From assembly GCA_037893225.1 (NCBI GenBank), contig JAZGUH010000105.1, forward strand, positions 124,001-188,000: a DNA stretch of 64,000 nt. Reading direction: 5' to 3'. A program made the position numbers and the translations under genes. Origin of the DNA: Hippasteria phrygiana (taxonomy: Eukaryota > Echinodermata > Asteroidea > Valvatida > Goniasteridae). This document shows positions 34,926-45,369 of the stretch, one piece after another. How positions within the stretch are numbered: the first letter of the stretch is position 1; each line of letters starts with the position of its first letter. A model generated the notes under the pieces. It searched no databases and was not told the origin of the DNA. It was given only the letters and a program-made list of their open reading frames with translations.

Positions 34926-35036
34926 GCGCCTATCAATTGATAACCCCCGACCTGATCTGACCCGCCTGCCCCCACCCCACCCCAAACCCGACCCCCCCCC
35001 ACCCCCACCCCCCCTTTCCCAAACAAAACAAAACTA
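34926..35036. mobile_element. Probable fragment of the GCGCCTATCAATTG MITE family plus C-rich tract
   Basis: TGCGCCTATCAATTGATAAC at 34,926 matches the terminus of the MITE at 59,249. It is followed by a C-rich tract ending CCCCCCTTTCCC rather than by the internal MITE sequence. The right terminus is not seen. A further solo terminus, GCGCCTATTAATTGC, occurs inside the hAT-like element near 35,360. Confidence 0.45.
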
Positions 35037-35109
35037 ACAGCTATTAAGTAATAAACTGATCAGACGAAAAGCATTTGGGTTACGGTCATTTATTAAGTGT
35101 GGCGCACGG

Positions 35110-36154
35110 TAGTGCTGGGCGATACGACGATAAAATCGCGATGATGCGATATTCGCCGCCCAAAAATCGAAATCGGCTACATGTTTTTTTAAACCGAAAA
35201 ATTGAGATATCGCCAATTTTTTTCGGAATCCCTATTTTCCCTTAAAAATCAGTGATACTTCTTGTTACCAGCAAATTCGCTAATATTAATTTCCTTGTAA
35301 GCGAGGTTCAAGTCGAAGTGACATCATCCTTTCAAACTTTTTATTTATAGTGTAAATAATGCGCCTATTAATTGCTTAATTGCAATTCGTTCGGTTTAAA
35401 GTCTAAATTTATAATAATGGACAACTTGAGCTGTCAGTAAATCTGCGATAAGATGCAAAATCTATTAAAACGTTCTAAATGTCTAAACAATCAGCGTACT
35501 CCGCACTTCATTGTAATATTTAGTTTCATTCACATGCAAATTAGCCAGCCCAGCTTTGGCCATTTGAAGCACGATATGTGGGAAAGAGACCCCCCCCCCT
35601 TCATTGTGTTCCTGGAATCTCAGGAATTCTTTTAAGAAATCTAGAGAGGTATGTTAGGTAACAATAGTCTGTGTGTATAGGGTAATGGCTCTGGCTGGTG
35701 GCGGTAACAAAGAAAAGGCTTTGATCCAGACATCCCCAGACTAAGCTAGGCCTTTTCACACTAGACAAAATCTCGGGGGCGGCCCCGGAAACGCTCATGC
35801 CTAACCCCGGGGCGAGCTCGCCCTGGGGTTGGCTGAGGTAGGTTTGCGCGAAACGAGTGTGAAACGACGCGGGGTTGAACTCGGGGTGAAAACACGGGGG
35901 CGAGTTCTCCCCGGGGTTCGGCGCTCTAATGTGAAAAGGCCTTTAGACTACGCTGTTTCTCAATATTGATGGCTGGCCTAAGAACGGCCTCAAACAATGA
36001 CTGGCGACAAACACGTCCGCCGATTATGTAGTTATGAACAAACTTTTGCAACATTTCAATCATGCTGAAATTTGTTGAAGATTTTATCGCCATATCGGCG
36101 ATATCGCGAGGTAAAAAAATCGACTACGAAAAAAAATCAATATCGTCAGCCCTA
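35110..36154. mobile_element. 1,045-bp non-autonomous hAT-like element with 8-bp target duplication
   Basis: The left end is TAGTGCTGGGCGATACGACG. The right end, read on the minus strand, starts TAGGGCTGACGATATTG, giving short imperfect terminal inverted repeats. The same 8 bp, GCGCACGG, flank the element at 35102-35109 and 36155-36162. An 8-bp target duplication is a hallmark of hAT elements. The subterminal regions are rich in CGATAT and ATCGCG words. The interior has no transposase-like frame and contains another MITE (35,744-35,944), so this is a non-autonomous copy. An inverted relative of its left third lies at 28,980-29,241. Confidence 0.88.
35744..35944. mobile_element. 201-bp GC-rich MITE nested in the hAT-like element
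   Basis: The left end contains AGGCCTTTTCACACTAGA and the right end TCTAATGTGAAAAGGCCT, its near-perfect inverted copy. AGACTA is found directly outside on both sides (35738-35743 and 35945-35950) and may be the target duplication. The interior is rich in CCCCGGGG-type words, unlike the A+T-rich host element. Confidence 0.75.
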
Positions 36155-36522
36155 GCGCACGGTCATCTTTTTAAAAAATACATGTCCGCAGTTCACTTTT
36201 AACAATGTAGGGCCTACCACACAAATGAATTTCCTGTGTTCCTTTTCCAGCAAAATCTAAAATAGCAAAAGTACAATTATTATTGAACTTGATAAATTGA
36301 ATGAATTTGTTCATTCCTTTTCCAGCAACGTCTAAAATAAAGTCGTCAAAGAGTACAATTAATTAGGCCTAACCAGCTAACGTTAGGATCAAAGCACATC
36401 AATCAGTTTACGGCCCGGACCATTTCAGACCCTGATTGACTATGAATATGACTATAGCCGTATAGGTACGACTTGACTTCTGTGTAAAGGTAGGAGTTGT
36501 CTTGAAGTTGAATGAAGGTACG

Positions 36523-36567
36523 AGTTGGCCAAGGTACGAGTTGGCCAAGGTACGAGTTGCCCTACCC
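36523..36567. repeat. Short array of the 16-bp GGTACGAGTTGGCCAA unit
   Basis: Two and a half units of GGTACGAGTTGGCCAA. This is the reverse complement, with one base change, of the minisatellite in the foldback loop at 31,653-31,812. Related units reappear at about 37,189-37,258, on the other side of the next inverted repeat. Confidence 0.8.
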
Positions 36568-36584
36568 CTAGAACTATGGGGTTC

Positions 36585-37190
36585 CGACAGGAACCCCATA
36601 GAAAGACGCCGATTTTTCCCATAGGCTAGTACAGCAAGAATAAGAAAGTCATTCCCATGCAATCACGTTTCTACATTGTACACGAGAATTACTGCACGGT
36701 TTTCCCCAAAAATCATAATATGCCTCATTTACATCCTCACCTTGCTTGCGCCAAGTCAATTTTCGCCTGAAACGGTTCCAATTTGCGGGAAAAAAAATGA
36801 CAAAAATCTTCAGTCGTTCCGAAGCAATCACACACACAAACCATCGAGGAAGCCGCACACACGAAGCTCCTATTTGGTATCCCGGCATGCATCCTGCCGG
36901 GTCATGTGCGGGGGGCCGTTGGTCGGTCAAGTCATGATTATTCATCGAAAATTTGAAGCGCGGTACGACAGGCAATGCATGCAGACGGTATATAACGGAC
37001 ACGCGGCAGTTGCCTGCAAGGTGAGGATGTAAATGTGGCCGAGTGGGATTTTGGGGGAAAACCGTTCAGCGGTTTTCGTGTGCACATGTCAAACGTGGGT
37101 GCATGGGAATGACTTTCTTATTCTTGATGTAGGCCTACTACAACTAGCCTATGGGAAAAATCGGCATCTTTCTAGGAGTTCCCGTGTCGG
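36585..37190. mobile_element. Second foldback-like inverted repeat bordered by 16-bp units
   Basis: The left arm (about 36,585-36,745) and right arm (about 37,016-37,190) match as inverted copies. Landmarks shared between arms are GCCGATTTTTCCCATAGGCT, AAGAATAAGAAAGTCATTCC, ACGGTTTTCCCC and TTTACATCCTCACCTTGC. The loop is about 270 bp. The arms are less alike than those of the 31-kb foldback (gaps such as the extra TAGGCCTAC in the right arm). A perfect 11-bp hairpin, TATGGGGTTCC / GGAACCCCATA with a 4-base loop, lies at the left edge (36,575-36,600). Confidence 0.75.
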
Positions 37191-37320
37191 GGTACGAGTT
37201 GCCCAAGGTACGAGGTGGTACGATGATGTCGAGTTGAAGGTACGAGTTGGCCAAGGTACATGTAGGGGAAGGCACTGTTCCAGAACAACCAAAACGACAT
37301 CATCATGTATTACTGAAAGT

Positions 37321-37383
37321 GCACAAGGCCTTATTGAATAGGCACAAGGCCTTATTGAATAGGCACAAGGCCTTATTGAATAC
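37321..37383. repeat. 21-bp unit, three tandem copies
   Basis: GCACAAGGCCTTATTGAATAG is repeated at 37321, 37342 and 37363, with a fourth partial start (GCACAAGGCGCG) at 37387. Confidence 0.93.
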
Positions 37384-37449
37384 TAGGCACAAGGCGCGAT
37401 GCACGTGACTATGTCATTTTGGTGGTTCTTTATAAGTGCTTACCACATA

Positions 37450-37599
37450 GACCATATCGCAAATACTGCCTGGTCGAGACGTCACAATGGTCACAAGGGA
37501 TTGTGGGAAGGAAATGGGAGCGATTTTGGTGCGCGTTTCTTTCGCACGTCCCTAGTAACCATTGTGACGTCTCATCCAGGCGGTATTTGCGATAAGGTC
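37450..37599. mobile_element. 150-bp MITE with TA flanks
   Basis: The ends GACCATATCGCAAATACTGC and (right end read on the minus strand) GACCTTATCGCAAATACCGC are inverted copies. Similarity extends inward to GAGACGTCACAATGGT, for about 42 bp in all. TA lies outside both ends (37448-37449 and 37600-37601), fitting the TA duplication of Tc1/mariner-type elements. The interior is only about 65 bp and non-coding. Confidence 0.85.
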
Positions 37600-37679
37600 T
37601 ACGACTAGGGCAGGCCTACGACTACGACGAGTTGACCCGTTAATACTAGTTTACCGTACATTACTACAATGTATCGACG

Positions 37680-38282
37680 TTGTTTTCACGAAGTGACAAA
37701 AACTCTGTTTCCGGCGAAAATGACGTTTGGAGTAAATCGCATTTTTAATTTTACTCTTTTAGAAATCTTGATTTCACAGACTTTCCAGGAGCCAGGCAGT
37801 ATAAATATAAGATGTCCAGGAAGTGTGTGAGCTATACATTCATTGCTTTGTATCTTTAAATCAATATCTGCATTAATTAAATAGTAATTAATTAATTAAC
37901 ATTTTTGTCACTTCGTGAAAACATCAAAACCCAGACGCTGTACATATCGCGTAGTTTTTGTCACTTCGTGAAAACATCCAAACCCAGACGCTCTACTTAT
38001 TTTACCATAGCGCGTAGTTTTTGTCACTTCGTGAAAACATCAAAACCCAGATGCTATACTTATTTTACCATAGCGCGTAGTTTTTGTCACTTCGTGAAAA
38101 CAGTAACTTATAGACTGCCAACTTTTTGTTAATTAACAACTCCCGATAATTAAAAAACTAATTAACATTAGGCTTTGGAAATTGGTTTAAAATGTTTCAA
38201 GTCCAACTAACATTAAAATTATGTAAAAATCTCAAATTCGACAAAATATGGATTTTTCAGGTTTTTGTCACTTCGTGAAAAC
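37680..38282. mobile_element. 603-bp inverted-repeat element with 7-bp flanking repeats and internal copies of its terminus
   Basis: The left terminus GTTTTCACGAAGTGACAAAA (from 37,682) and right terminus TTTTGTCACTTCGTGAAAAC (ending 38,282) are perfect inverted copies. ATCGACG flanks both ends (37673-37679 and 38283-38289) as a likely target duplication. Inside, the right-terminus sequence recurs in a tandem array at about 37,906-38,104. It is non-coding and the superfamily is not assigned. Confidence 0.8.
37906..38104. repeat. Tandem repeat of about 53-63 bp carrying the element's own terminus
   Basis: TTTTTGTCACTTCGTGAAAA occurs four times here, each of the first three followed by CATC(A/C)AAACCCAGA(C/T)GCT and CGCGTAG. 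The first unit is shorter because it lacks the TTATTTTACCATAG segment. The repeated word is itself nearly palindromic (TCACTTCGTGA). Confidence 0.88.
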
Positions 38283-39028
38283 ATCGACGGTATGTAGGCT
38301 ACATACGCAGGGCCGTTGTCAATGTAAACAATTAATGGCTGAACAATCCCTCCCCCAATCCAGCCATAAAATGAAAGATGAGGGGCTACATTACCTTTGA
38401 AGCAATATCCAAGTTGCTATCGTCGTCCATAATCCAGAGCTTTGCTCTATACTACTGTTTCAGTTTGTTGTGTTGTTGTTGTTGTTGTAGATAGGGTTGG
38501 TGAGCGGTATAGTGACGTAGTACTAAGGTCGTGCGGTCTAAGCGACTCTGTGGGCTATTCGATACCACAATATCTAGCATGATACCACAATATCTAGCAT
38601 GATAGACCTACAAAGGCTACATGCAATATAGAATACGACACATTCCAAAATCTGTGACAGCTGTAGGTTTGGGAAGATTGAGGGCGCTCTTTACGACAAC
38701 ACAAAATCTGGCAAAAATCCTATAATTTTGATTGTGCTGCCACAGCATAAGTAATGAAAATGCCTAACACAACCCAGTGGACATAAAGATCCCAAAGGGG
38801 CACACTTTATGCAAGACACTCTTAGCCTACATGTACATTAACAATCAATACATGCTGCCGGCCCATATTAAAGCACAGCGATCTATGGGGGCCGCCATCT
38901 TTGCTAAAATTCAACGATATGAAACTGGTGATTAAAACATCCCCACTACATGTCTCATGTGGCTGACTTACTATGGAAAGTCTGTGCATCAACAATTCCC
39001 AACTGTATTTCTGTCGGCAGTGCCACAT
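38283..39028. other. Stretch with only short repeats
   Basis: No gene recognised. It contains a short (GTT)n run at about 38,470-38,488 and an exact 20-bp tandem duplication, GATACCACAATATCTAGCAT, at 38561-38580 and 38581-38600. Confidence 0.6.
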
Positions 39029-40484
39029 TTATATAAAAAGGTGAATTTCATACCTGTTTGTTGGAACGGAATGGTCAGGCCAACAACACGAGACGGGCTG
39101 ACAGTGTTTGCCCGCCCGCCGTGTGGTGGCGCTGTAACCATTCCGTTCGGACCGCTTACTGTACTGCCCGACCAACTCTACATTAACATTACAGTTACGT
39201 ACATATTTGATAATATGTTGGCTGTTTTGTTTGTGTACAAGAAGTTGTTGGAGTGTTATTTGGGTATTGAGGAGACCAAGTGATTTGATGAGGATTTGTC
39301 TTTGGACGTTATATTTACGACAGTTCAAGAGAAAATGCTTAACATCCTCAGTGCATGAGCATACTTCACATAATCCATTTGGATGTTTGCCGATTTTATA
39401 TAGGAAATTATTTAAGCCTTTACATACACCAAGTCTAAGTCTATGCATGATAACTTCATGGGTACGTAACATTCCCCAGCTAGAGAAAATGAAAGATGGC
39501 TTATATTTTATATTATTTAGATTAGTGATGGGAATGGTTTTGGTCCATTTTTCCTTAAGTTCTTCTTTAAGAATGTGTTTGATTTCATTCTCTAGGAGGG
39601 TACGGTGATCGATACTGGTTTTGTGTGTGGCTGATTTGGCGATTTCATCAGCTCTTTCATTTCCATTGATCCCACAGTGCCCAGGGATCCATTCAAAGTT
39701 AACTATATTGCCTTGGTAGTGGATGTTATTTAAGGTGTGGCGAATATCACAAACGATTTTATGTTTGGGGAAGGTTTTAGAGATAGACTGGATGGCACTA
39801 AGGCAGTCACTGAAAATGCATGTATGTAAAGGCTTAACATCTTCAACCCATTCTAATGCAAGGAGAATTGCGAAAAGTTCTGCTGTAAAGATAGAGACGC
39901 CATTATTGAGGCGGGAAGCTTTACTGTATTTAAGTTGGGGGATATACCACATCCGACAGTATCAAGAGTGGGATTGTGAGAGCCATCCGTGTATAAGTGT
40001 GTAGAGAATTTATCCATGTTGTATTGATGGTCTCTAAACTAAGATTGTTCTTGTCATAAATATTTGTAGCATCTGCCACTCGAGAGAGGATTTCAGTGGA
40101 GACAGAAGGCTTGTTATAATGCCAGAAAGGAGTGGGGTCGTTGAGGGGGAAAACTGCATACGGGTATTGGGAGATCCTAGCTTCAAAAGGGGTGTTGTGG
40201 GTTGTAGACATCCATTTGTCAGCAAAATAATGCTTTTGCCAGTTATCAGAATGGATGTCATCATTAGGATGTGTTTTGTGTGTATTAACTTTGATTCCGT
40301 ATAGGTTACATAAGAACTGTCTACGTAGAGCCAAAGGTGGGTCTCCACATTCGGTCTGTAGCCTAAAAAGTGGGGAACTGTGAATAGCTCCTGTACAAAT
40401 TTTAAGAGCTTGGTATTGAATACTGTCAAGTTTTTGCTTGGCAGTCAGGGGTGCAGAGTCGAAAGCTTCACACCCGTATTCCAA
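39029..40484 (-). pseudogene. LINE ORF2, connection and RNase H domain (frameshifted)
   Basis: The first piece (39930-40484) is the post-RT connection region, starting MEYGCEAFDSAPLTAKQKLD. The RNase H domain follows in a different frame. YTDGS is readable at about 39,985-40,000 in that frame. Then, numbered from the Met at 39,952, come FTAELFAIL (E25), FSDCLSAI (D49), and WIPGHCGINGNERADEIA (H92, D102). The four acidic catalytic positions therefore survive, although a single-base shift separates the domain from the connection piece. Downstream is a Cys-rich tail, NGLCEVCSCTEDVKHFLLNC, usual at the end of such polyproteins. The last about 40 codons before the stop at 39,029 look like non-coding read-through. 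Confidence 0.88.
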
Positions 40485-40495
40485 GATGGGTTTTA

Positions 40496-41586
40496 TTAGA
40501 GCACTATATAGCTGATAAAGTGTTTTACAATCGGCCCCCAGGAAATACCGCTAATGCATCTGGGGATGTTAAGTCTCTTTTTACATTTTGTAATTATACT
40601 GTCGATGTGTGGATTCCATGTTAATTTGCTGTCAAAAATCACTCCCAGGAATTTGGCCGAGGACAAAGTCTGTAATCTAAGGTTTTGGATGTGCAGGGAG
40701 ATATTGATAAGTTTTTTATTGGTGAACAAGACAACAATTGTTTTGGGGATAGACAACTTAAAACCCAATTTGTCACACCAAGATTTGACATTATTAAGGT
40801 TTTGTTGGATTTTCTTTTCTAGGTAAGATGTGTTTCTGTTGGATTTCCAGATGGCGATATCATCTGCATATTGTGAGACATTTGCATCAACGACATGGTG
40901 GGAGAGATCATTGACAGCAACGTTCAAAAGGAGAGGACTGATAACACTGCCCTGTGGAACACCATTTTCCATGGTTCTTTCTTTAGAAAGACAATTATTA
41001 ACTTTAACTTGAATTTTTCTATCATTAAGGAAATTATCAATCCATTCTATTATCCGACCATAAATACCCATGGAATGTAATTTAATAATAATACCTTTGC
41101 GCCAAAGCATATCATAAGCTTTTTCAATGTCAAGAAAAATAGCAAGGGTGCTTTCTTTATTACTCCTGACTTTATTGATAGATGATTCCAAATTGACAAT
41201 GTGATCTTTGGTACTTCTTCCTTTCCGGAAACCACTCAGGGGATTGGATAATAAGTTATGGGTTTCTAGATACCATAGTAATCGAGAATTAACAATTCGT
41301 TCCATTATTTTACAGAAAGTAGCTGTGAGTGCAATGGGTCTATATATGATAGGGGGTTGGTTGATTCTTTTCCTGGTTTGAGGAATGGAATAAGGATAGC
41401 ACCCTTCCATTGTTTGGGGCATTGAGAGGTATACCATATCATGTTAAAGATGATGAGTACGTAATTACGAATTTTCATGGGGAGGTGTTTAATGACATCG
41501 TTTCTTATTCCATCTTTACCAGGAGAGGTGCACTTAGAGGAATCAATTGCATGGTTTAATTCTTCTAAGGTATATAAGAGGCTCAT
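40496..41586 (-). pseudogene. LINE ORF2, reverse transcriptase domain (frameshifted)
   Basis: The upstream piece (41305-41586) carries CTSPGKDGIRNDVIKHLP, the conserved entry to the LINE RT, in one frame. The rest (40496-41437) is in another, so a frameshift lies near 41,340-41,400. The main piece has the RT motifs YRPIALT, GFRKGRST, FLDIEKAYD (D103), GVPQGSVISPLL (from G159) and QYADDIAIW with the catalytic YADD at residues 190-193. All three catalytic aspartates are present. The frame ends at 40,496 and the next segment is again frameshifted. Without repair it cannot make a functional polymerase. Confidence 0.92.
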
Positions 41587-42019
41587 TAATCACACTGTCA
41601 TTGTTACTATCAATACAAAAATCATTTCAGCTTTATTTTTGATGGGGGTAATAAAGGGCTGTAATTGTTCGTGCTGCTGACTTTAGCATAGCTGTCGGCA
41701 AGGGCTTCAGCCTTGTCTTGGTATAATGATATCTGTGCCATTGTGGTTTAGAACTGGTATGCTACTTGAATTACGAGTTTTTTTCTATTCGTTTAATGTT
41801 GTTCCAAATAACTTTAGTATTAGTTTTCGGATTTATTTCGTTGCAAAAGATTTCCCAATCTTTTCTTTTAGCATTTTTAATTGTCTTCCTGGCTATGGCA
41901 CAAGCCCTTTTATACTCTATAAGGTCTGTAGGAGGACTAGTTTTTCTGAAAATAGTAAGAGCTTTTTTCTTACTATCTATGGTCTGTTTGCAATCATCAT
42001 TCCACCAGGAGGTAGGGGT

Positions 42020-42913
42020 TTAATTGTGGTTTGGGTTGGTTTTTGGAATTGAGCAGCTCATGGCTGACTCAAGCTCATTGATGAAGTTGTTGTATGTATC
42101 ATCAATGTTTTCTGAAGTGTTGGGTTCAGATATATTCAGATTGCAAGCAACTTGAAATATATTCCAATCAGCTTTTTTAATGGACCATTTAGGTGTGAAA
42201 TTAGCTTTACTTTTATAAATAGAATGATTATAACCAGTGATGATGGGGCAGTGATCACTTCCCCAGGAATCATCCAGAACTGTCCAGTTACATTTAGCAG
42301 CTAGATTAGGTGAGACAAAAGTGACATCAATACAAGAAAGAGTACCATGAGAACTATTCGCTCTTGTACCTTGACCAGAATTAACACAGACCATATCAAA
42401 ATCTGTTATTATATCGTCAATAATCTTGCCGTTATGGTCAAGCTTAGAGCTGCCCCACAGGGGGTTATGACCATTCAAATCTCCACAAATTATGCGAGGA
42501 TTCACAGTTCTATTTAGTATATCTCTTAGATAGCTGTCTTCTAAGGCGTTGCATGGGTTATATATGTTGATGATGTTGGTTTTATTTTTATAGGTATCAT
42601 AAATTTCTCCAATTTGATACTCAATAGGAGTGTCAGAACCATGTATGTATTTAAAGGCTAGACCACGTTTAACAAGGAATGCACAGCCTCCTCCCCTTTT
42701 TTTAGTTCCTGTGTTCTGTCTGTCGTGACGATAAATATCGTATCCAGGTAGGGTAAAACTTTTCCCTTCTTTAAGCCAGGTTTCCTGAATACATATGAGA
42801 TCTGGTTTTTGTGTCCAGGAAAAATTGTTTATAGATGATTTTAATTCATTGCAATGAGCTGTAAGAGACTGTGCATTCCATTGTAAGATTAACACCATAA
42901 TGAGAAAAATCAT
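42020..42913 (-). pseudogene. LINE ORF2, endonuclease/exonuclease/phosphatase (APE-like) domain
   Basis: 297 residues from an ATG that overlaps the ORF1 stop. APE-type endonuclease motifs are present in order: LQWNAQSL with N13, QETWL with E44, GDLNGHNPLWG with D145 and N147, CIDVTFVSP with D196, and SDHCPI with D220 and H221. In LINEs this domain nicks the target DNA to prime reverse transcription. The key residues look intact. The frame stops at 42,020, and the linker towards the reverse transcriptase continues in other frames, so this is a broken part of ORF2. Confidence 0.88.
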
Positions 42914-44107
42914 GACGAAGTTTTGTTCGATTTTCCTTTATGTATAGTGATCTGGCTGGTTTTATGGGCTTCTGACGGGTCTGCGTTTTGTTGGGTCGAA
43001 GATATCTTGGTCTTATCTTGGGTAGGTTTGGGGCCCGATTTGCCTCTCCTTGTATTGGTACGTGTGGATGTTCTTTGCCTTCCTTGTGTTTCTTTAGTCT
43101 GTGTTGGGGGGTTGTCAGAATGGATCATGTGATTGACAAGGGCCTTAATCGCTGTGTCTCTTTCCTCTTTGTTCTTCAGCGTGTCCCATATTTGTATCGT
43201 GCCTGAGAGAAGTTCCGTTAGGTATTGTTCGTTGCACATGCAATGTGTGTGCTCGGTTTGTGTTCCTTCCGTTGCAATAGTTTGAGTGCTCGCGTCTTTG
43301 GAGGTTGGGGTTTTTGTGATTGGTGTGGTTGGCATCGTATTTGTGTTTTCCAAGGTGTTTGTGTTTGACCGCAGAGAATTTTTGTTTCCGTTGCTTGAGG
43401 ATTGTGCCATGTTGGAACATGGTTGTGCTGGCGAGGGAGTCAACTGAGAGCTCGTGCGTATTGATATGTCAGTTTTGATTGCATTTGCAGCTTCGGCGTA
43501 TGAAATATTATATGTGACTCTGATTCCTTGAATTCGCTTTTCCTGTTTGATGGTGCTGCATCCCCCATAAGCAGATGAATGGTTTCCTCCACATCTGCAA
43601 CATCTAGTGTTGTCTTTTTGCTTACACTGTTCATAGTTGTGGGGCCCTCCACATCGCACACAGCGTGTAGAGCTTCTGCAGTTTTTTGCAGTATGGCCCA
43701 GTCTTTGACAGTTGAAGCATCGGATTATGGGAGGGATGTACGGTTTGACTATGAAATTTTCATATCCTATTTGTATCCGGAATGGTGGGTTTGGTGAATT
43801 AAAAGTCAAACAGATAGAGAGGCTCTTTTCAAGTTTGCCATCTCTTTTGCGCATGAGTCGTTTGACTTCTACGACTCCATGTTGCTTACATACAGATAGA
43901 ATTTCGTCTTCTGATGTGTCAGGTTATGACACCTTTACTTTGAGTTTCTGATTTAGCAAATTCTGCTTGTACACTCCATTGTTCTAGGCGACTGATGGTT
44001 TTGAGTTTTTTTGCTTGAGCTGATGTGTGACATTTAACTGTGATGCCTCCTTGATTATTCTTGGAGACACTCTTGATGTAGTCTTTTAGGTTTCCCACAT
44101 TGTTCAG
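42910..44107 (-). pseudogene. LINE ORF1, gag-like CCHC protein (5'-truncated, broken)
   Basis: The C-terminal part (42910-43854, 314 residues from its first Met) holds three zinc knuckles near its N-terminus. They are C46-x2-C49-x4-H54-x4-C59, C65-x2-C68-x3-H72-x4-C77, and C85-x2-C88-x3-H92-x6-C99. A Ser/Thr/Asn/Gln-rich, basic C-terminus follows. Such proteins bind the element RNA. The preceding part (43919-44107) encodes a segment with LNNVGNLKDYIKSVSKNN and runs into a stop at 43,919. Comparison with the plus-strand copy shows about 10 bp missing here. The first about 50 codons are absent because of the truncation. Its stop codon overlaps the ORF2 start in the sequence ATGA (42910-42913), consistent with termination-reinitiation. 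Confidence 0.85.
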
Positions 44108-44127
44108 ATTCTGAATACGAGTCCCAA

Positions 44128-44900
44128 ATGAACAACCAACAAAACGTCGACGGGAAACACAGTAAAATACGATACTTATCAATCTCAACCCACATTAGTA
44201 ACCATTACCTCTCCAGATGTCAAACTGTCAAAAATAAACCCAATCAGAATTGCCAAAGCTTTGAACAATGTGGGAAACCTAAAAGACTACATCAAGAGTG
44301 TCTCCAAGAATAATCAAGGAGGCATCACAGTTAAATGTCACACATCAGCTCAAGCAAAAAAAACTCAAAACCATCAGTCGCCTAGAACAATGGAGTGTAC
44401 AAGCAGAATTTGCTAAATCAGAAACTCAAAGTAAAGGTGTCATCTATGGCATATAACCTGACACATCAGAAGACGAAATTCTATCTGTATGTAAGCAACA
44501 TGGAGTCGTAGAAGTCAAACGACTCATGCGCAAAAGAGATGGCAAACTTGAAAAGAGCCTCTCTATCTGTTTGACTTTTAATTCACCAAACCCACCATCC
44601 GGATACAAATAGGATATGAAAATGTCATAGTCAAACCGTACATCCCTCCCATAATACGATGCTTCAACTGTCAAAGACTGGGCCATACTGCAAAAAACTG
44701 CAGAAGCTCTACACGCTGTGTGCGATGTGGAGGGCCCCACAACTATGAACAGTGTAAGCAAAAAGACAACACTAGATGTTGCAGATGTGGAGGAAACCAT
44801 TCATCGGCTTATGGGGGATGCAGCACCATCAAACAGGAAAAGCGAATTCAAGGAATCAGAGTCACATATAATATTTCATATGGCGAAGCTGCAAATACAA
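44128..44900 (+). pseudogene. LINE ORF1 fragment on the plus strand, head to head with the minus copy
   Basis: It starts at an ATG (44128, MNNQQNVDGKHSK) and contains the N-terminal half of the same ORF1, including all three CCHC knuckles (about 44,660-44,820). It ends abruptly inside the protein at the satellite edge. Lesions relative to the minus copy include one extra A in the A-run near 44,350 and a segment of about 10 bp (CTATGGCATA) near 44,447. It is nearly identical to the minus-strand copy over about 620 bp, so the two form a large inverted repeat around a centre of about 160 bp. Confidence 0.88.
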
Positions 44901-45369
44901 TGGACTAACCGAGACCCCAACCACGCAACTTGGGCCCCAAATGAGGACGTTTTTCGATCTGATGTTGAACAAAATTGCGCACAATCTGGATACTGATAGA
45001 AAGAGGGACTCCTCAGCAACATCTAGACCAATCTCCAGCTCCTCAGACCTAAGTTCAGCCAAATGATGGCCGAGATAAGCGAGTAGGTTTTTCAAACCAA
45101 TTTGTTTCCATTCCCGCATAAGTGCACATGCTATACAATGGACTAGCCGAGACCCCACTACGCAACTTGGGCCCCAAATGAGGGCGTTTTTCGGTCTGAC
45201 ATTGAACGAAATTGCGCACAATCTTGATACTGATGGAAAGAGGGACTCCTCAGCAACATCCAGACCAATTTCCAGCTCCGCAGTCCCAAGTTAAGCCAAA
45301 TGATGGCCGAGACAAGCGAGTAGGTTTTTCGAACGAATTTTTCTGCATTCCCGCAAAAGTGCACATGCT

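Larger units (their letters stand above)
39029..44107 (-). mobile_element. Decayed non-LTR retrotransposon (LINE) with ORF1, endonuclease, RT and RNase H
   Basis: Read on the minus strand, the order is: ORF1 with three CCHC knuckles, an overlapping ORF2 beginning with an APE-type endonuclease, reverse transcriptase, and RNase H. A gag-like CCHC ORF1 together with an RNase H domain points to the I/Jockey-type group of LINEs; the clade is not settled. The coding frame changes several times, so the copy is inactive. The 5' end is truncated inside ORF1 at about 44,107, where the sequence turns into a head-to-head partner. The 3' end is uncertain: no poly-A or short tandem tail is visible, and a 12-bp inverted repeat GAACGGAATGGT / ACCATTCCGTTC (39,064-39,148) lies there. 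Confidence 0.9.

Noticed and set aside
36676..37032. Open frames of about 118 codons on both strands in the loop of the second foldback
   Set aside because: Both strands are open over the same stretch, the peptides show no domain, and the region lies between the arms of an inverted repeat.
41726..42052. Plus-strand open frames within the LINE (for example 41,726-42,052 and 39,207-39,608)
   Set aside because: They are antisense shadows of the minus-strand ORF2, whose motifs (SDH, YADD, RNase H) are unambiguous.
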